The notes: generated from the letters alone by a model not told the origin. Shown: positions 48,215 through 59,587, counted from the first letter of the stretch. The stretch: DNA of 64,000 nucleotides from Sophora flavescens (GCA_030762895.1 CM061069.1:4399178-4463177), one strand, 5' to 3'. Translations and numbers: made by a program.

Positions 48215-48290
48215 GTAATGTGTGATAATACATACACATACGTTTCAGTTTCTAGTTGCAGACTGACTGATTTTGTCTTGTAGGTCAATT

Positions 48291-49130
48291 ATGGAACCAG
48301 AATTTGGACGTGGATGTGGCCGTGGAAGTGGCCGTAGAGGCGGTCGTGGTGGCAGCCATGGTAATATAGGAGAGAACAATGATGATGCTGGTGGGATGAA
48401 TTACGCAGCGCAAACCATGGCCAATGTTGCAACTGCGATAGCACAACAAATAGCTCTTATGGCTACACATAACCAACAAGATCAAATTTGAGCTGAGCAA
48501 GCTGTGGATGCTAGAGGATTAACTACCTTTCGTCACCAGAATCCTCTGCAATTTCATGGTGATACCAATCCTAAGAAGGCTGATTTGTGGATACAATAAT
48601 TGGAAAATATTTTCAAGCTCATCAACAGCCTTGAAGGACTGAAAGTCCCGTATGCTACTTTTCTGCTTTTAGACGATGCAGAATATTGGTGGAATGGTAC
48701 TAGACAGCTGCTGGAAGCGGGCAACAAGGAAATAACTTGGAATGTTTTCCGCACTACTTTTCTGGATAAGAACTTCCATCAGAGCACTAGAGTTGAGAAA
48801 GAATAAGAGTTTCTATGTCTACAACAGAGAGAACTGTCTGTTGGGGAATGTGTGGCGAAGTTTGAACCCTTCACCAAGTTTTTCCATTTCTTTCAATCTC
48901 AACCTGTTGAGGGTTGGAAATGTGAGAAATTCAAAGGAGGTCTATGATACGAGATTAAGGAGTCAGTGCTACCGCTTGAAATTCATAACTTTCAAGCTTT
49001 GGTCGAAAAGTGTCGGAAAATGGAACTAATGAGGAAGGGGAGAGACAATCGGGGTAACATCCGAGGACCATCTCAATTTTAGAGTCAATATCATAATCAA
49101 AGGGTAGAACAAGCTCATAAGAAGCCATAT
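48291..49130 (+). pseudogene. Gag array copy 3
   Basis: GRGSGRRGGRGG variant. It has the shared TGA after DQI, a TAA before LENIFK, a TAA after VEKE (48804) and a TGA after KGGL. Confidence 0.8.
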
Positions 49131-49206
49131 GTAATGTGTGATAATACATAAGCATACATTTCAGTTTATGGTTGTAGACTGGCTGATTTTGTCTTGTAGG
49201 GCAATT

Positions 49207-50046
49207 ATGGAACCAGAATTTGGACGTGGATGTGGCCGTGGAAGTGGCCGTATAGGATGTCGTGGTGGCGGCCGTGGTAATATAAGAGAGAACAATGATG
49301 ATGCTGTTGGGATGAATTACGCAGCGCAAGCCATGGCTAATGTTGCAACTGCCATAGCACAACAAACAGCTCTTATGGCTGCACATAACCAACAAGATCA
49401 AATTTGAGCTGAGCAAGCTGCTGAGGCTAGAGGATTAACTACCTTTCGTCGCCAGAATCCTTTGCAATTTCATGGTGATACCAATCCTGAGAAGGCTAAT
49501 TTGTGGATACGAGAATTGGAAAATATTTTCAAGCTCATCAACAGCCTTGAAGGAGTGAAAGTCCCGTATGCTGCTTTTCTGCTTTTAGGCGAAGCAGAAT
49601 ATTGGTGGAATGGAACTAGATAGCTGCTGGAAGCGGGCAACCAAGAAATAACATGGAATGTTTTCCACACTATTTTTATGGATAAAAACTTCCTTCAGAG
49701 AACCAGATTTGAGAAAGAACAAGAGTTTCTACGTCTACAACAGAGAGAACTGTTTGTTGGGGAATCTACGGTGAAGTTTGAACTCCTCACCATGTATTTC
49801 AATTTCTTTCAAGCTCAACATGATGAGGATTGGAAATGTGAGAAATTCGAAGGAGGTCTATGATACGAGATTAAGGAGTCAATGCTACCGCTTGAAATTC
49901 GTAACTTTCAAGCTTTGGTCGAAAAGTGTCGGAAGGTGGAACTGATGAGGAAGGGGAGAGATAATTGGGGTAAAATCGGAAGACCGTCTCAATTTTAGAA
50001 TCAATATCATAATCAAAGGGTGGAACAAGCTCAGAATAAGCCATAT
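49207..50046 (+). pseudogene. Gag array copy 4
   Basis: Nearly identical to copy 1 in the Gly/Arg part and in GESTVKFE. It has the shared TGA after DQI and a TAG at 49621 (GTR*LL). Confidence 0.8.
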
Positions 50047-50122
50047 GTAATGTGTGATAATACATAAGCATTCGATTCAGTTTCTGGTTTCAGAATGACT
50101 GATTTTGCCTTGTAGGTCAATT

Positions 50123-50961
50123 ATGGAACCAGAATTTAGACGTGGACGTGGTCGTGGAAGTGGCCATATAGGCGGTCGTGGTGGTGTCCATGGTAATATA
50201 GGAGAGAACAATGATGATGCTGGTGGGATGAATTACGCAGCGCAAGCCATGGCCAATGTTGCAACTGCCATAGCACAACAAACAGCTCTTATGGCTGCAC
50301 ATAACCAACAAGATCAAATTTGAGCTGAGCAAGCTGCTGAGGCTAGAGGATTAACTACCTTTCGTCGCCAGAATCCTCTGCAATTTCATGGTGATACCAA
50401 TCCTGAGAAGGCTAATTTGTGGATACAAGAATTGGAAAAGATTTTCAATCTCATCAATAGCCTTGAAGGTGTGAAAGTCCCATAAGCTACTTTTCTGCTT
50501 TTAGACGAAGCAGAATATTGGTGGAATGGTACTTGACAGCTGCTGGAAGCGAGCAACCAGGAAATAACTAGGAATGTTTTCCACCCTACTTTTCTGGATA
50601 AAAACTTCCCTCAGAGCGCCAGAGTTGAGAAAGAGCAAGAGTTTCTATGTCTACAACAGAGAGAAGTGTCTGTTGGTGAATGTGTGGCGAAGTTTGAACC
50701 CTCACCAAGTATTTCCATTTCTTTCAAGCTCAAACTGATGAGGGTTGGAAATGTGAGAAATTCAAAGGAGGTCTATGATACGAGATTAAGGAGTCAGTGC
50801 TACCGCTTGAAATTCATAACTTTCAGGCTTTGGTCGAAAAGTGTCGGAAGGTGGAACTGATGAGGAAGGGGAGAGACAATCGGGATAACATCCGAGGTCC
50901 ATCTCAATTTTAGAGTCAATATCATAACCAAAGGGTGGAACAATCTCATAAGAAGCCATAT
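50123..50961 (+). pseudogene. Gag array copy 5
   Basis: GRGSGHIGGRGG variant shared with copy 2. It has the shared TGA after DQI, stops after KVP and GT, and the same one-base loss in CCCTCACC. Confidence 0.8.
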
Positions 50962-51037
50962 GTAATGTGTGATAATACATAAGCATACGTTTCACTTTCT
51001 GGTTGCAGACTGACTGATTTTGTCTTGTAGGGCAATT

Positions 51038-51876
51038 ATGGAACCAGAATTTGGACGTGGTTGTGGCCGTGGTAGTGGCCGTATAGGCGGTCGTGGTGGC
51101 GGTCGTGGTAATATAGGGGAGAACAATGATGATTCTGGTGGGATGAATTACGCAGCGCAAGCCATGGCCAATGTTGCAACTACCATAGCTCAACAAACAG
51201 CTCTTATGGCTACACATAACCAACAAGATCAAATTTGAGCTGAGCAAGCTGTTGAGGCTAAAGGATTAACTACCTTTCGTTGCCAGAATCCTCTGCAATT
51301 TCATGGTGATACCAATCTTGAGAAGGCTAATTTGTGGATACAAGAATTGGAAAAGATTTTCAAGCTCATCAATAGACTTGAAGGAGTGAAAGTCCCGTAA
51401 GCTACTTTTCTGCTTTTAGACGAAGCAGAATATTGGTGGAATGGTACTTGACAGCTGCTGGAAGCGGGCTACTAGGAAATAACTTGGAATGTTTTCCACA
51501 CTACTTTTCCGGATAAAAACTTCCCTCAGAGCGCCAGAGTTGAGAAACAGCAAGAGTTTCTATGTCTACAACAGAGAGAAGTGTCTGTTGGGGAATGTGT
51601 GGCGAAGTTTGAACCCTCACCAAGTATTTCCATATCTTTCAAGCTCAACCTGATGAGGGTTGGAAATGTGAGAAATTCGAAGGAGGTCTACGATATGAGA
51701 TTAAGGAGTCGGTGCTACCGCTTGAAATTCTTAACTTTCAAGCTTTGGTCGAAAAGTATCGGAAGGTGGAACTGATGAGGAAGGGGAGAGACAATCGGGG
51801 TAACATCCGAGGACCATCTCAATTTTAGAGTGAATATCATAATCAAAGGGTGGGACAAGCTCATAAGAAGCCATAT
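51038..51876 (+). pseudogene. Gag array copy 6
   Basis: GRGSGRIGGRGGGRGN variant. It has the shared TGA after DQI, TAA after KVP, TGA in GT*QLL, and the CCCTCACC frameshift. Confidence 0.8.
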
Positions 51877-51952
51877 GTAATGTGTCATAATACATAAGCA
51901 TACGTTTCAGCTTCTGGTTGCAGACTGACTGATTTTGTCTTGTAGGTCAATT

Positions 51953-52792
51953 ATGGAACCAGAATTTGGACGTGGATGTGGCCGTGGAAGTGGCCGTAGA
52001 GGCGGTCATGGAGGCGGCCATAGTAATATAGGAGAGAACAATGATGATGCTGGTGGGATGAATTACGCAGCGCAAACCATGGCCAATGTTGCAACTGCGA
52101 TAGCACAACAAACAACTCTTATGGCTACACATAACCAACAAGATCAAATTTGAGCTGAGCAAGCTGTTGAGGCTAGAGGATTAACTACCTTTCGTCACCA
52201 GAATCCTCTGCAATTTCATGGTGATACCAATCCCGTGAAGGCTGATTTGTGGATACAAGAATTGGAAAAGATTTTCAAGCTCATCAAATGCCTTGAAGGA
52301 GTGAAAGTCCCGTATGCTACTTTTCTGCTTTTAGGCGAAGCAGAATATTGGTGGAATGGTACTAGACAGCTGCTGGAAGCGGGCAACCAGGAAATAAATT
52401 GGAATTTTTTCCGCACTACTTTTTTGGATAAAAACTTCCATCAGAGCACCAGAGTTGAGAAAGAACAAGAGTTTCTATGTCTACAACAGAGAGAACTGTC
52501 TGTTGGGGAATGTGCGGCGAAGTTTGAACCCCTCACCAAGTATTTCCATTTATTTCAAGCTCAACCTGAAGAGGGTTGGAAATGTGAGAAATTCAAAGGA
52601 GGTTTATGATACGAGATTAAGGAGTCAGTGCTACCTCTTGAAATTCATAACTTTCAAGCTTTGGTCGAAAAGTGTCGGAAGGTGGAACTGATGAGGAAGG
52701 GGAGAGACAATCGGGGCAACATCCGAGGACCATCTCAATTTTAGAGTCAATATCATAATCAAAGGGTGGAACAAGCTCAAAATAAGTCATAT
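51953..52792 (+). pseudogene. Gag array copy 7
   Basis: GRGSGRRGGHGG variant. It has the shared TGA after DQI; the core is then open for 124 codons (52235-52609) including AEYWWNGTRQLLEAG and ends at the GGL* stop. Confidence 0.8.
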
Positions 52793-52868
52793 GTAATGTG
52801 TGATAATACATAAGCATTCGATTCAGTTTCTGGTTTCAGAATGACTGATTTTGCCTTGTAGGTCAATT

Positions 52869-53707
52869 ATGGAACCAGAATTTAGACGTGGACGTGGTCG
52901 TGGAAGTGGGCGTATAGGCGGTCGTGGTGGCAGCCGTGGTAATACAGGAAAGAATAATGATGATGCTGGTGGGATGAATTACGCAGCACAAGCTATGGGC
53001 AATGTTGCAACTGCCATAGCCCAACAAACAGCTCTTATGGCTGCACATTACCAACAAGATCAAATTTGAGCTGAGCAAGCTGTTGAGACTTGAGGATCAA
53101 CTAGCTTTCGTTTCCAGAATCCTCCGCAATTTCGTGATGATACCAATCCTGAGAAGGCTGATTTGTGGATACAAGAGTGGGAAAAGATTTTCAAGCTCAT
53201 CAATAGCCTTGATGGAATGAATGTCCCGTATGCTACTTTTTTGCTTTTAGGTGATGCAGAATATTGGTGGAATGGTACTAGACAGCTGCTGGAAGCGGGC
53301 AACCAGGAAATAACTTGCAATGTTTCTCACACTACTTTTATGGATAAAAACTTCCCTCAGAGCACCAGAGTTGAGAAAGGGCAACACTTTCTACGTCTAC
53401 AACAGAGAGAACTGTCTGTTGGGGAATGTGTGGCGAAGTTTGAACCCTCACCAAGTATTTCCATATCTTTCAAGCTCAACCTGATGAGGGTTGGAAATGT
53501 GAGAAATTCGAAGGAGGTCTACGATACGAGATTAAGGAGTTGGTGCTACCCCTTGAAATTCTTAACTTTCAAGCTTTGGTCGAAAAGTGTCGGCAGGTGG
53601 AACTGATGAGGAAGGGGAGAGACAATCGGGGTAACAACGGAGGACCATATCAATTTTAGAATCAATATCAAAATCAAAGGGTGGAACAAGCTCAAAATAA
53701 GCCATAT
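52869..53707 (+). pseudogene. Gag array copy 8
   Basis: GRGRGSGRIGGRGG variant. It has the shared TGA after DQI, a further TGA (VET*GST) and the CCCTCACC frameshift. It most resembles copy 9. Confidence 0.8.
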
Positions 53708-53783
53708 GTAATGTGTGTTAATACATAAGCATTCGATTCAGTTTCTGGTTTTAGACTTACTGATTTTGCCTTGTAGGTCAATT

Positions 53784-54539
53784 ATGGAACCAGAATTTAG
53801 ACGTGGACGTGGTCGTGGAAGTGGCCGTATAGGCGGTCGTGGTGGCAGCCGTAGTAATACAGGAGAGAACAATGCTGATGCTGGTCGGATGAATTACGCA
53901 GCACAAGCCATGGCCAATGTGGCAACTGCAATAGCACAACAAACAACTCTTATGGCTGCACATAACCAACAAGATCAAATTCGAGCTGAGCAAGCTTTTG
54001 AGGCTAGAGGATTAACTACCTTTCATCGCCAGAATCCTCCGCAATTTCTTGGTTTTACCAATACCGAGAAGGCCGATTTGTCGATACAAGAATTGGGAAA
54101 GATTTTCAAGCTCATCAGTAGCCTTGAAGGAGTGAAAGTCCCGTATGCTACTTTTCTGCTTTTAGGCGATGCAGAATATTGGTGGAATGGTACTAGACAG
54201 CTGCTGGAAGAGGGCAACCAGGAAATAACTTGGAATATTTTACACATTACTTTTCTGGATAAGAACTTCCCTCAGAGCGCTAGAGTTAAGAAAGGACAAG
54301 AGTTTATATGTCTACAACAGAGAGATCTGTCTGTTGGGGAATGTGCTACGAAGTTTGAACCCCTCAACAAGTATTTCCATTTCTTTCAAGCTCAACCTGA
54401 TCAGGGTTGGAAATGTGAGAAATTCGAAGGAGGTCTACGATACGAGATTAAGGAGTCAGTGCTACCACTTGAAATTCGTAACTTTCAAGCTTTGGTCGAA
54501 AAGTATCGGAAGGTGGAACAGATGAGTAAGGGGAGATAG
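53784..54539 (+). CDS. Gag array copy 9, the only open copy
   Basis: The frame is open from MEPEF (53784) to the TAG at 54537-54539, about 251 codons; upstream in-frame codons extend to 53715. It has CGA (Arg) at the two positions where other copies have TGA (DQIRAEQ and GGLRYEIKE). Domains: Gly/Arg-rich N-terminus (1-35), Ala-rich helix (45-70), gag core (about 100-240) with AEYWWNGTRQLLEEGNQEIT and YFHFFQAQ. The zinc knuckle and all downstream domains are missing because a LINE fragment follows. It could be translated, but would be a truncated Gag. Confidence 0.75.
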   Translation: MEPEFRRGRGRGSGRIGGRGGSRSNTGENNADAGRMNYAAQAMANVATAIAQQTTLMAAHNQQDQIRAEQAFEARGLTTFHRQNPPQFLGFTNTEKADLSIQELGKIFKLISSLEGVKVPYATFLLLGDAEYWWNGTRQLLEEGNQEITWNILHITFLDKNFPQSARVKKGQEFICLQQRDLSVGECATKFEPLNKYFHFFQAQPDQGWKCEKFEGGLRYEIKESVLPLEIRNFQALVEKYRKVEQMSKGR

Positions 54540-54540
54540 G

Positions 54541-54890
54541 TTGTCAAAGGTTGCAGCAAAGATAATTTCAGAACATCAAAGAGGCTTTGTTCAAGGTAGG
54601 CAAATTTCAGAATGCATCTTTTTAACTTCAGAAGCTGTTAATCTCCTTGATAAAAGGTCATTTGGTGGAAATTTAGCAATGAAAACAGACATCATAAAAG
54701 CTTTTGACACTCTTGATTAAAGTTTTCTATTGAAAGTCCTCAAATGCTTTGGTTTTGCTCAAAAGTTCTGACATTGGGTAGAAGTTATTCTGAAATCAGT
54801 AAAACTCTCCATTTTTGCTAATGGTAATCCAGCAGGGGTTTTTTTCTTGCAAAAGGGGTGTTAGGCAAGGGGATCCGTTTTCCCTAGAGG
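54541..54890 (+). pseudogene. LINE (L1-type) reverse transcriptase fragment
   Basis: The frame starts LSKVAAKIISEHQRGFVQGR, then NLAMKTDIIKAFDTLD (RT motif with catalytic-region Asp), FANGNPAGVFF and a frame-broken form of the RGVRQGDPLSP motif. Three stops lie in about 115 codons. It belongs to plant non-LTR retrotransposon RT (motifs 1-4). Both ends are abrupt: gag array on the left, inverted repeat on the right. Confidence 0.8.
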
Positions 54891-55650
54891 AATGCATATC
54901 CCTTCGTTCTCTTCTTTCTTCCCAATCCAAAGATTTCTTATTACTTCCAAATATGTAACAAAATCCAACGCTTTCTTACTTTTATTTTTAAGGATACTTT
55001 TATTATTGAAGAACTTACCACACGATTCCTATATTTTATTAAAGTTAGATATTTGCATTTACTATAGAAAAAAGCTTCAAAAGCTAGCTCTTGTTTTTTC
55101 TACTCATTGATAAAAGCTGCTTCATCCAAAGTGCATTAAAAATGGACATTTACCATATAAAAAACTAAAAGAGAATCGACCACTACAAGTAAGACTATGA
55201 CATGTTATAAGAGATTCTACTAAAATTTCGACACTGATATGTTTTTCATTGATGGACAAGTAGGTCCTATACTAACGAGAGGAGGGGTGTTCTTTTTCTA
55301 GCTTGCACAGATATTAGGGAGTTGAGATATTATATTTTCATTGTCTCTATTTTGTTCTTTATACTTTTATTCATTTTTTTTGGGTCCTAGGAAGATTTCT
55401 TTATTTTGCTCTACTTTTCTCTGAATAGTCCTACATTCATTTTAAATCGTGTAAGTTATACACGTTTCATTATGTATTGTTTGGATAACCGTGCTGTTGT
55501 CTTTTTCTATGCTTCTTTAGATTTTTCCTTGTAGATTTTCTGGAGGGCTCAGTGGCTTCTAATTTTTCATTGAATCGAAAGTTTATGTTGTGGCATAGTT
55601 GTCTGAATTTATAGAATATGGTAATCCGAAAAGATATAAATGAAACAAAG

Positions 55651-57020
55651 CACTACAACAAATTAGACTTTTAATAACGCACCTTTAATAGCATTTCCAT
55701 GCGGAAATGCTATTAAAAGTGATGCTGGGACTTTTAATAGCGGTTCCTTAAGGAAACGCTATCTTAGGTATCACCTAAGATAGCGTTTCCTTAAGGAACC
55801 GCTATTAAAAGTCAAGCTACAGGAAAAGATAGCGGTTCCTTAAGGAAACGTTATCTTAACTAACCACCTAAGATAGCGTTTCCTTAAGGAACCACTATTA
55901 AAAGTCAAGCTGAGGAAAAGATAGCGGTTCCTTGAGGAAACGCTATCTTAACTAACAACCTAAGATAGCGTTTCCTCACGGAAACGCTATCTTAGGTGAT
56001 TCGATTCTCACTCTGCGTACTCTTTCACTCTGCGTACTCTTCACAGATAGAAACTCAATGAACCACCATTTTCAAGGACACTGGCGAACCACCATTGCAG
56101 GTAAACGTTCTTCTTCCCCTGTGAATGTTTGTTTTTCTCACTAAATCGTAGCAACTCTCTCTCTCTCTCTCTATGCAAGATCCACACACCAAACCCTAGC
56201 AAACCTCTGCAAGATCCAGATCTATCAGGTAAACCTCTCACTCACACATCATTGATTCTATTTTTCTCTGTTATTTTTATTAATATCTTTTTCGGGGGTG
56301 AATTTTTGTGTGGAAATCAAAGTTTCATGCCCTGAATAGAGGAGAACATCAGAAATAATGGTGGATTCAGGTGGATCAGGGCAGCTTTGCGTGGGGCTCG
56401 ATGGCGGCAATGAAGGCGTGGTTCCGATTATTTGTTGCGAGATGGACGGAGCGAGGAGGTTGAACCATGATGAGGCGACGAAGGTGGGACTGTAGTGGTG
56501 GTTGGCGGTGGATGGCAAAGCTATGTGGACACCGGATCTGCTTGGAGAGGAGATGGATGGAAGAGAGTAAAAGAGCTGGTGGTTGGTATATCCGCCTGGA
56601 ATGCCACCATCGTCGTCCTATTTCGTGCAGCCACACGTCGGAGGGAGAAGAAGATCAGGTTGATGAAGAGGGAAAGGGAAGGGTAATGTTGAAACTGGGA
56701 AATATGTAAAAAAAAAAAAAAGGGAATAGATAGCGTTTATGTATATAAACGCAATATAAAGTCGAACTTTAGATAGCGTTTGTACACGGAAACGCTATCT
56801 AAAGTCTGACTTTAGATAGCGTTTCCGTGTACAAACGCTATCTAAAGTCTGACTTTAGATAGCGTTTCCGTGTACAAACGCTATCTAAAGTCACCTTTTA
56901 ATAGCACTTCCTAAATGCTATCTTTGCTAACGAGTTTTAATAGCGGTGGCATAGATAGCGGTTACAAACGCTATTAAAAGGCATCCGGAAACGCTATCTG
57001 AAGTCATTTCTGTTGTAGTG
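55651..57020. mobile_element. Non-autonomous CACTA (En/Spm) element
   Basis: Terminal inverted repeats CACTACAACA-AAT / ATTTCTGTTGTAGTG with 3-bp duplication AAG (55648-55650, 57021-57023). Subterminal zones (about 55675-56005 and 56730-57000) are packed with both orientations of AGATAGCGTTTCC and GGTTCCTTAAGGAAACGC, typical CACTA subterminal repeats. No transposase is encoded. The middle (about 56040-56710) is of different composition, GC-rich, with a CT-repeat and a GGTAAAC splice-like site, and may be captured host sequence. The matching place in the right arm (about 59935) is empty. Confidence 0.9.
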
Positions 57021-57181
57021 AAGCGATAATTTCATTTTTGGTTGAGTAAACTCAATGATGTTACTAGAGAATATTGATTATTTGTTTAAATTTTTTAAGT
57101 TCATGGTTTGAAATTTGTATTTATTTGCATGGATAAGAAGTATATTTGTATCTCATTCAGTAAAATATATTTCAGGTTACC

Positions 57182-57370
57182 ATGGAAGAACATCCAAGTG
57201 AGACCATCACAAATAATTTCACAGATAAGTGCTGGGAAACAATTCTTGAGAGACTAAAACATGAAATCATGAAGGGAAGGAGTCTAGGTGAGCCACTGCC
57301 TCCCTTGGAGCTTCTACAAAGCATTAACGTTCACGAAATGTTTGGATTCCTTTCGTCATCCATTATTCAG
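57182..57370 (+). pseudogene. JmjC demethylase FYR-C exon fragment (left arm)
   Basis: 63 codons from an ATG to a CAG|GTAACG donor. CWETILERLKHEI, LPPLELLQSINVHEMFGFLS and SIIQ correspond to the FYR-C region of plant KDM5-like JmjC H3K4 demethylases (JMJ14/15/16/18 group), in which a CWE...LERV..EI stretch precedes GLEMFGF and IVQAIE. The frame is open. The ATG is probably internal to the parent gene. The family call rests on recalled motif pattern, not a search. Confidence 0.6.
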
Positions 57371-57643
57371 GTAACGCAAACTCATGAATCTTAGTTGAGC
57401 TGAAATTAATATCAATGTTCTCTATATTTTATAATGTAGAAGTAAAATCGCATAGTTTGGATCATATCTTTACCATATTGTACAAAACTAGATTAACATA
57501 GCTTGCTATTGTCAAGTTTATTCAATGACCGCTGGAATAATTTCGATAGATGTGGTAAAACTTAGATGACTATTGTAATATGTAGCTTTGGAATTATGTT
57601 CTATTTTCGCATGATCTAATCCTTTATTGAAAACTTTTTCTAG

Positions 57644-57717
57644 GTCATTGAATCTCAAGATCCCGACCATAAATGTGTAGAATACGGAAACATAAATAAG
57701 TTGTATGTTTATATTAG
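57644..57717 (+). pseudogene. JmjC demethylase FYR-C second exon fragment (left arm)
   Basis: Preceded by TTTTTCTAG and followed by GTGAGT, about 25 codons reading VIESQDPDHKCVEYGN. It follows in phase from the 57370 donor, giving the expected IIQ-VIE-DP-H-C-EY order of a FYR-C domain. The rest of the parent gene is absent. Confidence 0.6.
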
Positions 57718-58308
57718 GTGAGTGCCAATAATGATATGTAAACACATTGTTCAAGTAACTCTCAAGGTGATGTTGAGACCTAACTTATTGGGGTTAATCT
57801 GGTGAAACAAGAGCAAGATAACATAGGAGGTACCAAACTTTTTGGGGTAATTTTGGTGAAACAGGATTAAAATAACATAGGAGGTATTTTCATACCTTGG
57901 TTTATGCTCATATTACTTTACTTCCAAGATCAAATATGAGAATATATGTGTCTCCTATCTTTTCTGATTTAGTAATGCCTATCTAGTGAGTTATTGATAA
58001 AATGAGATACATTTTATCATTTTTTTTTAAAAATAATATCTTTTTTTTATGCAACAAACTCAACCTATAATTCAAGATAGAATTCCTCATGACCCCCAAA
58101 ACAAAAGTATTACTCATTTTGCAAAATATTAATTGCCTCCGATACTAGCACATATGGAGGATTTTCAATTCTAAGGAAGCATGCTATTGAGTGCTTATCA
58201 CCATTGGTATTTAACAGTGTTTCCTTCAGTTGCCGCTTATTCCATATTTTTATTAAAAAAAATCATTTTTTCCTCAATTTTTTAATGTTTTCCATTTATA
58301 TATTGTAG

Positions 58309-58393
58309 GATATGACCCAAACAACCCCGACCCAGGACTTAATAGCGAAGGACTTGCATGGTTTTGAATGGAAATTTTGCCATGTATTTCATG
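58309..58393 (+). pseudogene. Auxin response factor B3-domain exon fragment (left arm)
   Basis: Preceded by ATATTGTAG. 85 bp reading DMTQTTPTQDLIAKDLHG then FEWKF-HV, the start of the ARF B3 DNA-binding domain (canonical LVAKDLHGNEWRFRHIFRG). The Arg of FRH is Cys here. It lies at the inner end of the left arm, where the hairpin turns. Confidence 0.7.
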
Positions 58394-58395
58394 GT

Positions 58396-58429
58396 TTGCA
58401 TAGAATATATAAAGACTATTTGTAATGTA
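58396..58429. other. Centre (loop) of the inverted repeat
   Basis: About 30 bp not paired between arms; the immediately flanking CATGGTTTGCATAGAAT and ATTCTATGCAAACCAT pair perfectly. Confidence 0.75.
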
Positions 58430-58546
58430 CCTAGTATTCCTCATTCTATGCAAACCATATAAAATTCATTCGGTGCATAATTTTGACTGTGCAACTAAAA
58501 TATAAATATGAAAAGAAGACTTCTAATAGAAAATCCAAATTACTAC

Positions 58547-58631
58547 CTCTATATACATGACGAAATTTCCATTCAAAATCGTGCAAGTCCTTCGCTATTA
58601 AGTCCTGGGTCGGGATTGTTTGGGTCATGTC
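58547..58631 (-). pseudogene. Auxin response factor B3-domain exon fragment (right arm)
   Basis: 85 bp between TTGTAG and a GTAGTA donor, reading DMTQTIPTQDLIAKDLHD then FEWKFRHVYRG. The end at ...RG with a split codon is where plant ARF genes have an intron. This copy keeps Arg in FRH but has Asp for Gly in DLHG. Open, 28 codons. Confidence 0.72.
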
Positions 58632-59223
58632 CTACAATATAAAAATGGAAAGCATTAAAAATGAGAAAAAATGAACTTTTTTTAATTAAATATTTGTAAT
58701 AAGCGGTAGCTGAAGGAAACCCAGAAAGTTAAATACTAATGGTGGTAAGACTCAATAGCATGCTTCCTCGGAATTGAAAATCCTCCATGTGTGCTAGTAT
58801 CAGAGGCAATTAATATTTTGCAAAACGAGTAATACTTTTGTTTTGGGGGCTCAAGAGGAATTATATCAGGAATTATAGGTTGAGTTAGCTGCATAAAAAA
58901 AAAGATTGTTTTTAAAAAAAGTTATAAAATATATCTCATTTTCTCAGCAACTCACTAGCTAGATAGACAAGACTAAATCATAAAAAGATAGGAGGCACAT
59001 ATATTTTCACATTTGATGCTGGAAGTAAAGTAATATGACCATAAACCAAGGTATGAAAATACCTCCTATGTTATCTTAATCTTGTTTCACCAAAATTACC
59101 CCAAAAAGTTTGGTACCTCCTATGTTATCTTGCTCTTGTTTCACTAGATTAACCCCAAAAAATTTGATCTTGACATCGAGAGCTACTTAAACAATGTTTT
59201 AACTTATCATTATTGGCACTCCC

Positions 59224-59298
59224 CTAAGATACACATACAACTTATTTATGTTTCTAATATTGTATACATTTATGGTCGGGATCTTGAGCTTCAATTCC
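59224..59298 (-). pseudogene. JmjC demethylase FYR-C second exon fragment (right arm)
   Basis: Counterpart of 57644-57717 with IEAQDPDHKC, then a stop (Y*KHK). The donor GT is changed to GG. Confidence 0.6.
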
Positions 59299-59587
59299 CT
59301 AAATAAAGTTTGTAATAAAGGATTAAATCATGATAAAATAGAACATAATTCCAAAGCTACATATTACAAGAGTCATCTATGTTTTACCACATCAATCCAA
59401 ATTAACCCAGCAGTCATTGAATGAACTTGACCATAGCAAGCTATATTAATCTAGTTTTGTACAACATGGTAAAGATCTGATCCAAATCATACGATTGTAA
59501 TTCTATATTATAAAATATAGAGAACATTGATATTAATTTCTCCTTAACAAAGGCATGCTATTTTCAAGATTCATGAGTTTGCATTAC

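Larger units (their letters stand above)
46384..54536 (+). repeat. Nine tandem 916-bp copies of a gag segment
   Basis: Units begin with GTAATGTGTGATAATACATA at 46384, 47300, 48215, 49131, 50047, 50962, 51877, 52793 and 53708. Each has about 75 bp of intron-like spacer (GT...TTGCCTTGTAG), then ATGGAACCAGAATTT, then about 250 codons of gag. The last unit ends at the LINE junction. Unit types recur: units 1 and 4 share a GRIGCRGGGRGNIRE reading, units 2, 5, 8 and 9 share the leader CATTCGATTCAGTTTC, and units 3 and 7 share GRGSGRRGG. Multi-unit blocks have therefore been duplicated. Confidence 0.95.
54905..58395 (+). repeat. Left arm of gene-fragment inverted repeat
   Basis: It matches the reverse complement of 58430-60680 along its length (for example GAATCGAAAGTTTATGTTGT and GGTAATCCGAAAAGATATAA). 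After removing the CACTA element (55651-57020) it is about 2.1 kb. It carries exon pieces at 57182-57370, 57644-57717 and 58309-58393, all in plus orientation with splice-like borders. About 100 bp near the centre are missing relative to the right arm. Confidence 0.9.

Noticed and set aside
57182..57394. Intact small gene starting at the ATG
   Set aside because: The ATG falls within a known domain region and the frame runs into intron-like sequence; the other arm has a stop in it.
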